Below, piece after piece: positions 24,110 to 34,740 of a stretch of DNA of 64,000 nucleotides. This DNA is from Sindora glabra. Its lineage: Eukaryota; Streptophyta; Magnoliopsida; Fabales; Fabaceae. The translations under genes were made by a program, and so were the position numbers. Numbering within the stretch: the first letter of the stretch is position 1; each line of letters starts with the position of its first letter. Under the pieces are notes generated by a model that was not told where the DNA came from, made no database searches, and was given only the letters and a program-made list of their open reading frames with translations. The DNA lies in contig CM035235.1 in NCBI GenBank assembly GCA_020226215.1, positions 40,535,457 to 40,599,456 of the forward strand, given 5' to 3'.

Positions 24110-26950
24110 GTTATGTCACCATAGGTAGGTAGATAGAGAATACCTAAAAGCATGAGATAACTTCTCTAATTGCAAAGCATGAAGTCAAAATGAGTCAAAT
24201 GATAAAACCAAATTCCTAGTAAAAATTTTAAAAAAAAGATTGATTTGTGGTGAAGCTAAGAAATTATCATATTAACTCGCTTTCTTACTTTCTTTTCTTA
24301 CTCTAATTGTTAGAATTCTCGATGTGAAAACACAAAGATAAAAGGTTGATATTTGAAATTAGACTATATTTTTACAAGTTGAAATCTATTTTATTAATAA
24401 AATTCCCTTTCATTTTATTTGTCCACTAGTATAATAAATATTAATAATTAAATATTAATAATATATAAATATTAAAACTTATTAACTCAAGTTGAAACAA
24501 GTTAATAGGATCCCTTTTTTTTTGCCAATACTAGGTATATAAGCAGTGATTTTAAATTCGGAGGTCAAGTGTACTCTAGCAATTATTTAATGAACCTTTC
24601 TTATAGTTCTTTTGAAATTTGAATAATACAAAGAAAAGTGTTTCTTTTGACAATAGAAAAGCTTTTTAATGAATTGAATAATTATTAGAGTTTAATTAAT
24701 AAAAATAGAGCCTAAATAATTTTTTTTAATAACACAAAAGTTTTACCCATTTAAAGAAATTTACATCAAGGATTGTTTTAAACAAAATATATTATTTTGT
24801 GCTACTGGATCTATCTCACTTTAATAACTCGACCTTAACTAACCTGTTGAAAATAAGATACTCGATAAGGCATGAGTTCTATTATCAAATATATTTCCTT
24901 GTTAGAACATTCATAAATTTCTTTAATTATTGCTTGATGGGATTTGATATGATGCTTATGAAATCAATGAAATTCCAATATTCTTTCTTAGAATAGATTG
25001 ATTTGACATCATAAGTGAGACCATTGCCCCATAGCATGTAAAACGTTCAAGCAATTCCTAATCATGGTCCTTATAAAACAGATCATCCATATAATATACA
25101 AAAGAAAATTAGAGATGAGATTATCTTTTTTTAGGGGAAATACATATAACCCCCATGAAGTATGGAGTTTTGTCAAAAAACCCCATAAACTTTCAAACCC
25201 TACAAATCACCCCCTTGAAGCTTGGAAAAAAATGAAAAGGTGAGAAAATGGAGAAAATAATGTAGTGGTGGTTATATTATCACTTAGCGGTAATTTTAAA
25301 CTACCACCATTCACTTAATAGCAGTTAAAAAATTACGGCGATTCTTAATTGCTGGTAAATTAAATATAAGAGTGATAGTTTTGAAAATTTTCATTTTTAT
25401 CCAAACATTATAGGGGCGATTTGTAGTATTTGAAAGTTTAGGGGGTTATTTGTCAGAACCCCATACTTCAAAGGGGTTATGTGTATTTTTCCCCTTCTTT
25501 TATATCATTTTCCATCTTTCTTTAGTTTGAACTCCACAAGAATTTGTTAAGTTCTTACTAATGGTGAAAGGTGATATTTAAATATTCTTATACTACCTTT
25601 TGTTAGTCTCGAAGGTAATGAAATTCCTTATTGAGTAAGTTTCGACCTGTTTGAAGGACGTAATGATCTAAGCACTAGTTATGAATGTGGAAAAGATGCT
25701 AAATTAGTTTATTCAAGTTGGACTTAATTGCCATCCATAATTGTTCTAATTTTCATTAATTGAATAAGTAATTAAGAATGAATAAAGAAAAAGTCATTTT
25801 ATTCAAAACCCAAATTATGAAATCCATTCTCATTAGATAAAAGAATATAAAAAAATACTTTTTCCTTGTTATTCAATCATTTGATAACTAGAGTTATTCC
25901 TTTATAAATGATCACTATAAATTAGACTCAATAGAATTTAATCAAATTTTTTTGTCATTGTTAAAGAAACAATTTAAAGTTTCTAGAGCTCCTTATAAGC
26001 CTTGTTAGAAAAGCCATATATTTTTATTTAAATTTAAAAAGTGAAAATGATTAAAAACACGAATAAGATAGAAAATTTTGTGTTTCAAAGGTACAAAAAT
26101 GACTATAATAGAAATTTCATTATTTATATTAATTGCTACTCTAAGAGGAATGTTTTTATATGATGTTTGGCTTTTCTTAAACAATTGCAAGATGTGAGAT
26201 TTCTTTTTCTTTGTTTTCTTTCTTTTTTACTTCCATTTGTTCTAATCCATTAATTAATTTGTTAAAAGGTTCTATCTATTTGCCTTTTCTTAAATCATTT
26301 TTAAGACAAAGACTCCATTTTTTTCATCTTTCTGTTTTTTGTTTTCTTATTCTATCATATCTTAGGAAGACAAGGAAAGACTTATAAGAAAAAAATACAA
26401 TGGATAAAGAATTGAAAAGAAAAGAAAAGAAATAATTAATGATACAATTAACTGACTAATTATGACTTAATTGTTCCATCTTTAAAATTTTACTTTTAAA
26501 ATTTAATTAAAATTAATAATAAAATTATTAATATAGAATATATTAATAATAATATAATAATATTTATTTATCAATAATATTTAATATATTTATTTTTATA
26601 TTTTTATCTTTATTTATTATTTATTGTATTATATTTTATACATTATTAATATATTTAAATTATTTTAATATAATTGGGAGATTGAATTGATTAAAGAAAC
26701 ATAAGTTTAATTAGTTGATTTATTAATGAAAAAGGAAAAATATTATCTAGACAGGTGAATAGATTGACCTTAAGCAGCATATTTGATCATATAGGTGATT
26801 TCTCACCTACCATAGATCTTATACTACCCTTAGACTAAAATCAACAGGTTTCTATGAAATTAAAATATCCTTATGTGTCTCATTAATATTCTTGGCATTA
26901 AGATATTGAATTAACAAAATTTTAGAGCTGTATTTTTATTTAATTTCTTC
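24110..26950. other. Unresolved AT-rich insert within E3 pol
   Basis: Protease-RT linker coding is readable near 27010-27118 (KKGCTTYLAMVRDLKDK) and RT-start coding at 24070-23960. The 2.8 kb between them is not recognisable gypsy sequence. It is AT-rich with A/T-only stretches (26470-26680) and one embedded MITE (25134-25494). A copia-like LTR start (TGTTAGAATTCTCG at 24308) and a possible end (GAATTAACA at 26916) hint at a solo LTR, but the flanking 5-mers (CTAAT, AAATT) do not match. Confidence 0.4.
25134..25494. mobile_element. 361-bp MITE with long (about 75-bp) terminal inverted repeats
   Basis: The left end reads GGGGAAATACATATAACCCC and the right end, reverse-complemented, GGGGAAAAATACACATAACC. 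The similarity continues through GAAGTATGGnGTT, TCAAAnAACCCC and AAACTTTCAAA to about 75-80 bp. Long TIRs, short length and lack of coding suggest a Mutator-like or similar non-autonomous element. Flanks are T-rich (CTTTTTTTA and TTCTTTTAT), so a 9-bp TSD is plausible but not clear. Confidence 0.75.
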
Positions 26951-27009
26951 CTTTCTATGAGGTGGAATAAAATAACCCAATTGAAGCATAATAATCATAC
27001 ATTGACAAT

Positions 27010-27118
27010 GCATTACATATGCCATAATAAGTCTTATCCTTCAAATCTCTAACCATGGCTAAATAAGTAGTACATCCCTTCTTTGTAAGCTTTTGAGTTT
27101 TTATATTAGAGAACAAGC
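27010..27118 (-). pseudogene. E3 protease-RT linker fragment
   Basis: SNIKTQKLTKKGCTTYLAMV then RDLKDK reads in one minus frame. It corresponds to the chromovirus segment ISxLKAQKLLRKGCxxYLAxV between protease and RT. It is separated from the protease by the MITE at 27127-27701. Confidence 0.65.
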
Positions 27119-27126
27119 CTATAATT

Positions 27127-27701
27127 TATGGATGTAAAATAGGCTTGAAGCCTATGGGCTTTATGGGCTACCTGTGGTCATAAGCTGATCGTGGGTAGCT
27201 TGTGTGCAACTTGTTTTTCATACAGGCTTATACGAGCTACCTGCATAGATATAGGCTTTCATGGGTAAGCTAGCAAGTACTTATGAACCAAGGTTTTTTT
27301 TTATGAAATTTTTAAGTATTTTAAAAGCTTTTAATTTAATCTAGTTTAATATCTAATGATCTAATATAGTTTTTTTTTTTAACTTTACTTTACTTTACTT
27401 TACTAATTCATTATATAAAATAAAAAAATCTAATTGGCCAATTATAATTTACAAAAAATTTAATTTTTTAATCCAATCTAATTTAATGACCTTTTGAAGA
27501 TTTTATACAATTTATCACATTTAGAATTCAATCTCTAATTTTTTTTATGTAAGTATATGTCTAATGTTATAATCACTTTTATATATAAAAAAGAGGCGGT
27601 CTACTTACTATTTTAACTATTTTTTCTTGTAAAAAATACAGGCTAAATGAGTAAGCCTTTGCAAGCTTGGCTTGTTTAGCCTGCCCTATCTTACATCCAT
27701 A
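27127..27701. mobile_element. 575-bp hAT-type MITE with 8-bp TSD, inside E3 pol
   Basis: The ends are TATGGATGTAAAATAGGC (left) and, reverse-complemented, TATGGATGTAAGATAGGGCA (right), close to hAT termini of the (C/T)AGGGATGTAAA kind. Flanking octamers are CTATAATT (27119-27126) and CTATGGTT (27702-27709), equal except for two G-to-A transitions. Eight-base duplications are the hAT hallmark. The interior holds short palindromic TAGGCTT/AAGCCTA words and no transposase. Removing it rejoins the protease and linker of E3. Confidence 0.85.
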
Positions 27702-27709
27702 CTATGGTT

Positions 27710-28092
27710 TTAGTTGTTTATTCTCCTTAAAACATTAGTAAAGAGGATTTTTCCATAAGAAAGGTCATAGTTTTATCAAAGTAATTCATACAAGCACAAT
27801 ATTTAGAAAACTAATCTATTTTTAGTATTACATTATAATTTACCATTTTTAAGAATACTAATTTTATTGGTATGACACATCCATAAATAGTTACTAGATA
27901 ATCTCTAACAATATGGGTGGCCTTAATAATTTTATCTACAAGGGTCATCACCATTAAAGGTGATTCTAAGATATCATAAGGATTTCTTATCAAGGAAGTA
28001 AATTTGTCTAAAATGAAAGAATGGGTGGCACTTGGAATAAATAAAAATTTAGACAAAATATCATCCACATTTAAAATATCTATCATCACCAT
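27710..28092 (-). pseudogene. E3 aspartic protease
   Basis: IPSATHSFILDKF (near 28050-28010) is the retroviral-type active site DSGATHSF with the catalytic Asp and the Gly lost. MVNYNVILKID (27850-27815) matches the family's MVDFDVILGMD flap region, and F-S-K-Y and YFDKTMTFLMEKSS follow to about 27740. The enzyme would cleave the Gag-Pol polyprotein. The WLSKY tryptophan is now TAG. The reading continues across the MITE into the linker. Confidence 0.85.
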
Positions 28093-28099
28093 TTAGATG

Positions 28100-29460
28100 C
28101 TTGAACTTTCTGGTGTGTCATGTGATACATATAAACTTAGTTTCCACTCGCATTCTTTCCATGATTAGCTTTTCCATTTCTTTAAAAGAAGGCCATTTAA
28201 GTTCCACATAAGGAACTAGCATGAGTTATAGGTGCATTTCTTTCAGGAGTGAAGTACTTGACACTATAACTTAAAAGATTTTCTAGATAATCTCTTATTT
28301 TATAGCTTGTTTATCCATATTGATAACATACCACTTGAGTATTTCTTCCATATGGTCCATTATGTTTTCTATTACATAAGGCACAATGAGGCAATCCCTA
28401 TCAAGAAGTGTTTCAACTTTATGAAGCTTCACCTTTAATTTCTAGATATGCTTTTGGATGATTCTATTAGCTCATTATATTTCTCCTAACAATTAGTGCA
28501 TTTGAAGGTTTCTTAAGTTAGCCCACCTCATAATTGTTTCATTCGCATTACATATAAGTGGATTTCAAGGATGTGGTCCTCTTAAGGATCATACAAGGTT
28601 AGGTCTTTTTGACTTACTCTTCTTCTTATTCCTTATTTGAGTTTCATGCTCCTCATTCTCCTTTGACTAAAACTTATAGTAGAGAGCTTGATTTAAGACT
28701 TATTAGTAAATAACATCCTCAATAACATTAAGATAATCAAAATAGTAATGCCAAACCCTATTAATAAATCCCTTCACCTTTACTCCTTTAGTAGGGACTA
28801 GATGTTTTGTATATTGAGGTAAATTACTAAACTGAGCATCATGCTCATTAATGCTAAGATTCTTTAAATTTTCAAATTCTTGATCCCTAGCTTGTTCTAT
28901 GCTTAGTGGTGAAAAGCAATTAATAAAAATTTCCTAGAATGCCACTTAAGTCAAAGGTGTTGCCTTTAGATCCTGATAATTAATAGTATTTAAATACCCT
29001 TAGTAAGCCATATAATCTAATTGGCACCCTACTAGTTTAATTAACATAAGATCTTGGTGTTTAAGCATTCTTCCATGCTACTCAATTGAAGCCAAGAACT
29101 GGTATAGATCTAAGGAGGTATGAATCCTAGTATAACAACAGGGCTCTAGCCTAATGAATTTATAATAATATGTAATTGATTCCTAGGCCCTTCCCTAAGT
29201 AGGATCTTTTACCTTTCTCTTTCTTATTCCTTTTCAGCCTCTCAATCAGTTTGATATGTTATTTATAATCTCTATTAAGGTTAAGTTATTATGTAAGTTG
29301 TACCAGAGCTTGTTGTAGGAGAGTTATGGTTTGTAAGAGATTGATAAGCCATGAAGGAGTGATATGATCTTTTCTACTCTTACTTTGATCACTTCTTCAA
29401 TTTTGAGACTTGACTGAAGACTTTTCATATCTAAAACCCTTATATTGTTAGTGGCTAGGT
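28100..29460 (-). pseudogene. E3 gag with dead zinc knuckle
   Basis: SIEQARDQEFENLKNLSINE, FSNLPQYTKHLV, KVKGFINRVWHYYF and VLNQALYYKF (about 28890-28650) match the C-terminal half of chromovirus Gag capsid. Further down, CYQYGQTSYKIRDY (28335-28275) is the CCHC nucleic-acid-binding knuckle CxxCxxxGHxxxxC, in which every position except the first Cys has become Tyr. The start is probably near 29460 (ATGAAAAGTCTTCAG), but the N-terminal part is degraded. Confidence 0.75.
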
Positions 29461-29699
29461 GATATCATTCCTAATTTATGAAACTATTAAGCACAATAAC
29501 AAACATAGAAGTTCATTAAGTTCTATCCCACCATTTTTAATCATGAATAATATGGGGTTGATTAGAATGATATTAGTGATATGTGATCCTAAGTACACAT
29601 GGACCATTGATACAATTTTGGTTAATACTTCTTGGTAGCAAATGGATTAAGTAACATATCCCAAATTAAGGGAGTATAATCCTACATTTTAATGCTAGA
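29461..29699 (-). other. E3 5' untranslated leader
   Basis: This minus-strand leader lies between the PBS and gag. It is colinear with the E5 leader at 31355-31580 (shared TATGTTACTTAATCC, AAAATTGTATCAAT-like and TTAATAGTTTCATnAATTA text), confirming that E3 and E5 are related elements in opposite orientation. Confidence 0.65.
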
Positions 29700-29719
29700 C
29701 CATACTTTAATATTAACTT
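29700..29719 (-). other. E3 primer-binding site, decayed
   Basis: Directly after the 5' LTR the minus strand reads AAGTTAATATTAAAGTATGG. The usual plant element has AAGTTGGTATCAGAGCATGG, complementary to initiator tRNA-Met. All five differences are G-to-A or C-to-T. Confidence 0.75.
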
Positions 29720-31117
29720 TATCATGACTTAGTTCAACCTTAGCCACCATAGGATTATTTATTGGATAATCTTATCAGTTTATTTCATATTTAATGGTAA
29801 ATATTACAAAGTTTTTATTCATATGTTATACTCTTTCATCAAGAAACGTCTATCATGCATTATTAAACATCTTCAAGGTCGTTCACTCCTATATATCATG
29901 TTTAAGATGACTCATTATACTTCATTTACCATAAAAAAAACATTTTTTATAAGAAAATAAGGCCGAAGTCAACTATATAATCGACCATCACTATTTAGAG
30001 GTGAACTTTGACACTTATAGTCAATTATATAGTTAATTATAAGGGTTTAAAGATAACTTTAGATCATTATAGTTGACTATTATTGCCAAAGACAATTCTT
30101 GGTTCAAATTGTTAACTATGTAGTTAATTATAATGTTTTAGAGAGCAACTCGAGCATACACAGTCAACTATACCTTAGGATTCTACAAATGTCTATGCGT
30201 AATTAATACTCTCTAAACATCATTAAACTTATACCAACCTTCAACTAAGTCATCAAATGCATTAAATATCATTTCTAAACATTGAATCCTACTATACATA
30301 CTATCAATTTATTACAATTATCATCATTTTCATACACAATCATCATCATACCATAAAAACACCAAAACTCATCAAAATATTACATTTAAATTGGAGATTA
30401 GGTAGAATACTACTCACTATACTTAGATTAATAACTTGAAGTGTAGAGAATGTTCATTGGAACCTATATTCATTAAATAAGGAAGGATTCATAAGTTAGG
30501 ATTATAAGTGGTTCATCTTGGACCAATAATTATAAGGTTAAAATCAAGAGTTTAAGAGGAATTTGGATGAATATGGAGGATGTTAAGTGATGATGAATCA
30601 TTAATTGATAAGTATTTTACCTTAAGGAAGTGAGAATTAATAAGAAATTAGATATTTCTTCTTAGAGCTCCTACGGTTCTCCTTGGAAGAGATAATAAGG
30701 GGAAGTGTATCATAAAAAATGAAGGATAATGTGTGGATATTTTAAGTATAAAAAAGGCTGAAGGGCATTTTTGAAAAAAAAAGGTAAATAATAATTTTAA
30801 TTCAATAGCTAATTTTCTTAGGCCATTGTCGACTATATTTTTCAAGAAAGTATCTCAAATGGGCATAGTTGACTATATAGCAAACTATTACCCCATTTTT
30901 TCACACATTTTCCATTATTTTCCTTTCATACTCCATACCTTTTAGATATTCTCATTTATCACGGTGCATTCCTTTATCTATATCTTTTCCATATCATTTA
31001 TTTAATTTAATACTTCTACAAACTATAATATATATCACTTAATCAATTAAACACATCTAATTTATCAAACAACCAATCATTGGAAAGAATTGAGTTTAGT
31101 TTCATAAGGGTATTACA
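29720..31117 (-). mobile_element. E3 5' LTR (right in window)
   Basis: This 1398-bp LTR is colinear with 19758-21082. On the minus strand it runs from TGTAATACCCTTATG to AAGTCATGATA. It carries several TTGACTATATAG/CAACTATATAG motifs (29957-29985, 30015-30040, 30070, 30165-30175 and 30865-30880). After 31117 the sequence returns to the E5 LTR, starting with the TSD copy TGCTG. Confidence 0.85.
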
Positions 31118-31331
31118 TGCTGTGAGGTCCATAATTTAACATAACTAATGATTGAAAAGCTTTTAATTTGTAAGGAATGTTTTGAAATAGATTGAATGAT
31201 TGGTATTTCAAATAAATTGAGTATACCTTTGGTATGGCTTCCTTGTTATGATGACCAAAGAATGCAAGTTAGGTTGTTAGGTTTATTGATGAATAATCCT
31301 TTACTAGTCATGGTAGAATTTGGTCATGACA
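31118..31331 (+). mobile_element. E5: 5' LTR, right part
   Basis: This is the end of the LTR interrupted by E3. It closes with GTAGAATTTGGTCATGACA, close to the AATTTGGGTCGTGACA ends common in plant Del-type LTRs, and is followed at once by a PBS. Its first 5 bp (TGCTG) duplicate 19753-19757. Confidence 0.75.
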
Positions 31332-31351
31332 AAGTTAGTATTAATGCATAG
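31332..31351 (+). other. E5 primer-binding site, decayed
   Basis: AAGTTAGTATTAATGCATAG stands where AAGTTGGTATCAGAGCATAG (initiator tRNA-Met PBS) is expected. Three of the four differences are C/G-to-T/A transitions. Confidence 0.7.
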
Positions 31352-32410
31352 TCTAGGATTATCCTATAGGCTAATGGCTTATAACATGTTACTTAATCCC
31401 ATTTGTTCCCAAAGAGTGTTCATCAAAACTGTATCAATCATAAGTGTGCACCTAGGATTATATATCATCAATACCATTATGATTAACCTTATAACATTTA
31501 TGATTAAAGCTAGTAGATAGTACTTAGTAAACTTCTACGCTTATAGTTATGTCTAATAGTTTCATGAATTAAGAATAACATCATCCATAACCAGAGGATA
31601 AAGGACCAAAGAGTTATTCATTAGTTCCCAAAATGAAAATGGTAGTCAAAGAAGGAATGGTAATGATGAGGATATACCACCCTGATTCATTAATTTCCTA
31701 CATAATGATAATCTTTCACAACAAAAAAGGGCTTAAATAGCTCAACATCTCAACATTAATGCAAATCATAAATAACATGATTGACATGATTATGAAGCTT
31801 AAAAGGAACAAAAGAGGGGGAGAATTCCGCCTAGAGGAGGCCTTAGGAATCGCCCAGATATCATTCATGAATTTATAAAATTTAAGGCCCTTTATTATTG
31901 AGGACTTATGTCTTTGTAAACCAATACTAGTTTCTAGCTTAAATGGTTCAATATGCAAAAATATTAAATTGCCTTGAATCGTTGTTAATAGAACTAATAA
32001 GGCATAAACTTGATGACGTGGCTCATTAATGCTTTGTAGAGACCATTGAGCAGTAGGATCCTGATATGGTGCCTAATGCTTAGGTAGCTTTTCAACAAAT
32101 TTTCACTAATCAATTCTTGTTATTAAGCATAAGGCAAGCTCAAGCTTGAGAGTTTAAGAATTTGAAATAAGAGAATCTCATTATAAGTGAGTATGATGCC
32201 TAATTTGTTAGGTTGTCTCAAAATATAAGGCATTTGATCTTTACTAAAAAGGCTAAAGTAAAGAGATTTGTTAATAGACTTCAACAATACTACTTTAACC
32301 ATATCAATGTTGATGAGAATATCGCTTATCAACAAATTTTGAATCAAGCTTTTCATTATAAGTTTTGGTCTAAGGAAAAAAAAAGGATCATAAAGCCTAA
32401 GTAATAAAAT
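31352..32410 (+). pseudogene. E5 leader and gag relic
   Basis: The leader runs to about 31580. Gag text is scattered over several frames, becoming clear at 32213-32404: IRHLIFTKKAKVKRFVNRLQ, YYFNHINVDENIAYQQILNQ and AFHYKFW. This is the capsid C-terminus of Del/Tekay Gag and is paralogous to the E3 gag (KVKGFINRVWHYYF). The element stops being recognisable near 32410. No protease, pol or 3' LTR of E5 was found downstream. Confidence 0.7.
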
Positions 32411-34740
32411 TCTAGTGTTAATTACAAATTTTATCATGTAACTTTTCTAAAACTTAAAATGGTTCTCTAGGCATACTCCTTCCAACCTAAAGATGATTCT
32501 CATTGGTATTATGTTTTTGCTTACCATATTTTTTTTATAAGAATGAATTTATGTCCACTTATCACTAAATTTGTGGGGTTAGATACTCATTAGAAAAATT
32601 CATGATTTAAAAGTAAAGGTTTCTTTAGTTTATTTATTTATTTTTGTTTTTCAACTTAGTTTCTAGTTTCATACTCTAGCATAATTTGTTAGTTATCATT
32701 TTGATAATTTGATTTCATTTATTTTCTTTGATATTCATTTGTATTATCAAATATATATTTATATGAAATGTATATTATTATTTTCTAAAAATTTAATGAA
32801 TTCTCATCACATTAAAAGGATTAGATTCAAATGAACTTTTTAAGGAGTGTCAACCTCACATATTGAGTAATTAGTATTAAGATAGTATTCAACATAACAC
32901 CCATTTATGATTGGGGTATTGTATATGGCTTCTCATAATTTTTAAACTTTTGTTACAAAATTTATTCTTTATAATTATTATCTTTTGGATTTTATAGAAT
33001 TATACAAGATATTTTTTTTCTATTTTTTTAGTATGATATTCTACAAGGTAGAATGAATAGAGATAAGGAAGATCTAAAATGAAAGAATTAATGAAGAAGG
33101 TTAGGGTTAGGAGGGAGGATTCAAAAAGGAGGAACTAGAGGGGGCAAAGGAAGGGGTAGGGTTAAGTGGGGGAAAGTATATCATGTCTGCTATTCATAAA
33201 ACCTAAAGTGGTATATAGTTTTACAATTGATGTTAAATATGATATGTAGCGTTGCTTGATTAAATGTAAGTTGTAAAACAACATTTAATTCTCTAAATAC
33301 CTAATGTTAATTACCAATTCTATAATAATTTGTGGGGAGGGTGGGTGTGTGTGATAAATGTGATCAAATATATCTCAAATATAATAAATATAATTAGGTC
33401 TAAATGTCTCTAGATGCCAATAATTACATGCACTCATAACAAATATGATAACATCAACATATAAAATAAATCATATGCACATAACTGGAATCATGTATTT
33501 ATACTTCTACTAATCTAATACTTTATAAGGCACAAATCAATCCTATATATTTATTAAATAGTGATTTACTCATACATACTTGAAATGCATGTACGTACTT
33601 GAAGCATGTATATTGTTACTACATTTAAGTCATGGTTACTTACATAACACATTTAACAAACATTAAGATTAAATTACAATAGTCTTATTACAATATCATA
33701 TTATAAGGCCTTACTACCATTTGAGTTAATCATACTCGAAATACTAAAAGTAATGGGATCACATAGCTATTCAATAACAATAGGCTTAACAATTATTACT
33801 TTTATCCAATAATATAAATAGAATTATAAGGAAGAAGCAATAGTAGAACTATAACATAGATATGTGGTCATAATCTTTTAAACTCTATATGAGACCTACT
33901 TACAGTTGCTACCCCACAAAAAGCAAAATTAAATTATGTTATTCTAAATTGTTGTTTCATAAAAATATTAAACTTTATTATTTCAATTTAAGTAACTTCA
34001 AATGTTTATTCAACATTATTCCCAAAATAATACATCATACTATTGTTACCTTATATCCATGATGAATTATTAATTAATAGCTTAGACACACTTATTTCAT
34101 CATAATAATTTGATTCAACACTTCATGAGTGAGTATAATGTCTTATTGAAGAAACTATGAATGTATATCCAAGGATTGGTTACAAAATAATATATTCCAC
34201 TATCACAACCATATATCCATAAAAGGTTTTACCAATCAACAATATCAACAAAACATAACTCTCCATTTTTAATTGGAAACTCAATCCTTGCTCTATACGT
34301 ACTTGAATATAAAAAAATTATTTAACATATGGGCACAAATATATACACAAAATACTTGAGTAGAAAACATGTCATTAATAACAAAAGCTTATGAGACTAA
34401 CCACACATTTTATTTTAATACCATAATATAGATACAATAATACTATGAATCTCCACTCCTTAAAAAAAGGAAAACAAAAAGATGAAACATTTGTTTTAGG
34501 CTAAAGAATCACATTTCACAAAATTTTATCATTTTTGAAGGGTTGCATTTTCCTTTTTTTAAGGATCTCATAAGTATAATTTATTATGATTGGCTCCATC
34601 ATAGGCAAATGCACAACCAATCAAACTACAAATATCATATCAGTATAAAGGTCTACTAAAATATTAGTCAAGTTTTACAAAATATTTAATTGGCACAGAA
34701 CTCAAACATACATTAATATGAAATAAAAATTATTGTTTTC
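32411..34740. other. AT-rich unassigned region
   Basis: No domain is readable. A purine-rich block (33050-33180) contains AAGGTTAGGGTTAGGAGGG and AAGGAAGGGGTAGGGTTAAG. It is followed (33195-33320) by CACTA-like words (AATTGATGTTAAATATGATA, AAACAACATTTAAT). These could be subterminal traces of another CACTA relic. Confidence 0.3.

Larger units (their letters stand above)
19758..31117 (-). mobile_element. E3: full-length Tekay/Del-like Ty3-gypsy relic, minus strand
   Basis: This is an 11.4-kb element with two colinear LTRs (19758-21082 and 29720-31117). Read on the minus strand it has the order gag, protease, reverse transcriptase, RNase H, integrase, chromodomain-like C-terminus, which is the order of plant chromoviruses. 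All domains carry stops or frameshifts, so it cannot move by itself. It sits inside the E5 LTR with TSD TGCTA/TGCTG. It contains a hAT-type MITE (27127-27701), a long-TIR MITE (25134-25494) and an unresolved AT-rich insert (about 24110-26950). The integrase C-terminus and chromodomain pattern favour Tekay/Del. Confidence 0.88.

Noticed and set aside
24308..26916. Copia-type solo LTR (TGTTAG...AACA) inside E3
   Set aside because: The ends fit but the flanking pentamers (CTAAT and AAATT) do not match and no second copy was seen, so it is left as unresolved.
33060..33100. Interstitial telomere repeat
   Set aside because: Only two TTAGGG-like units, not the plant heptamer TTTAGGG, and no array.
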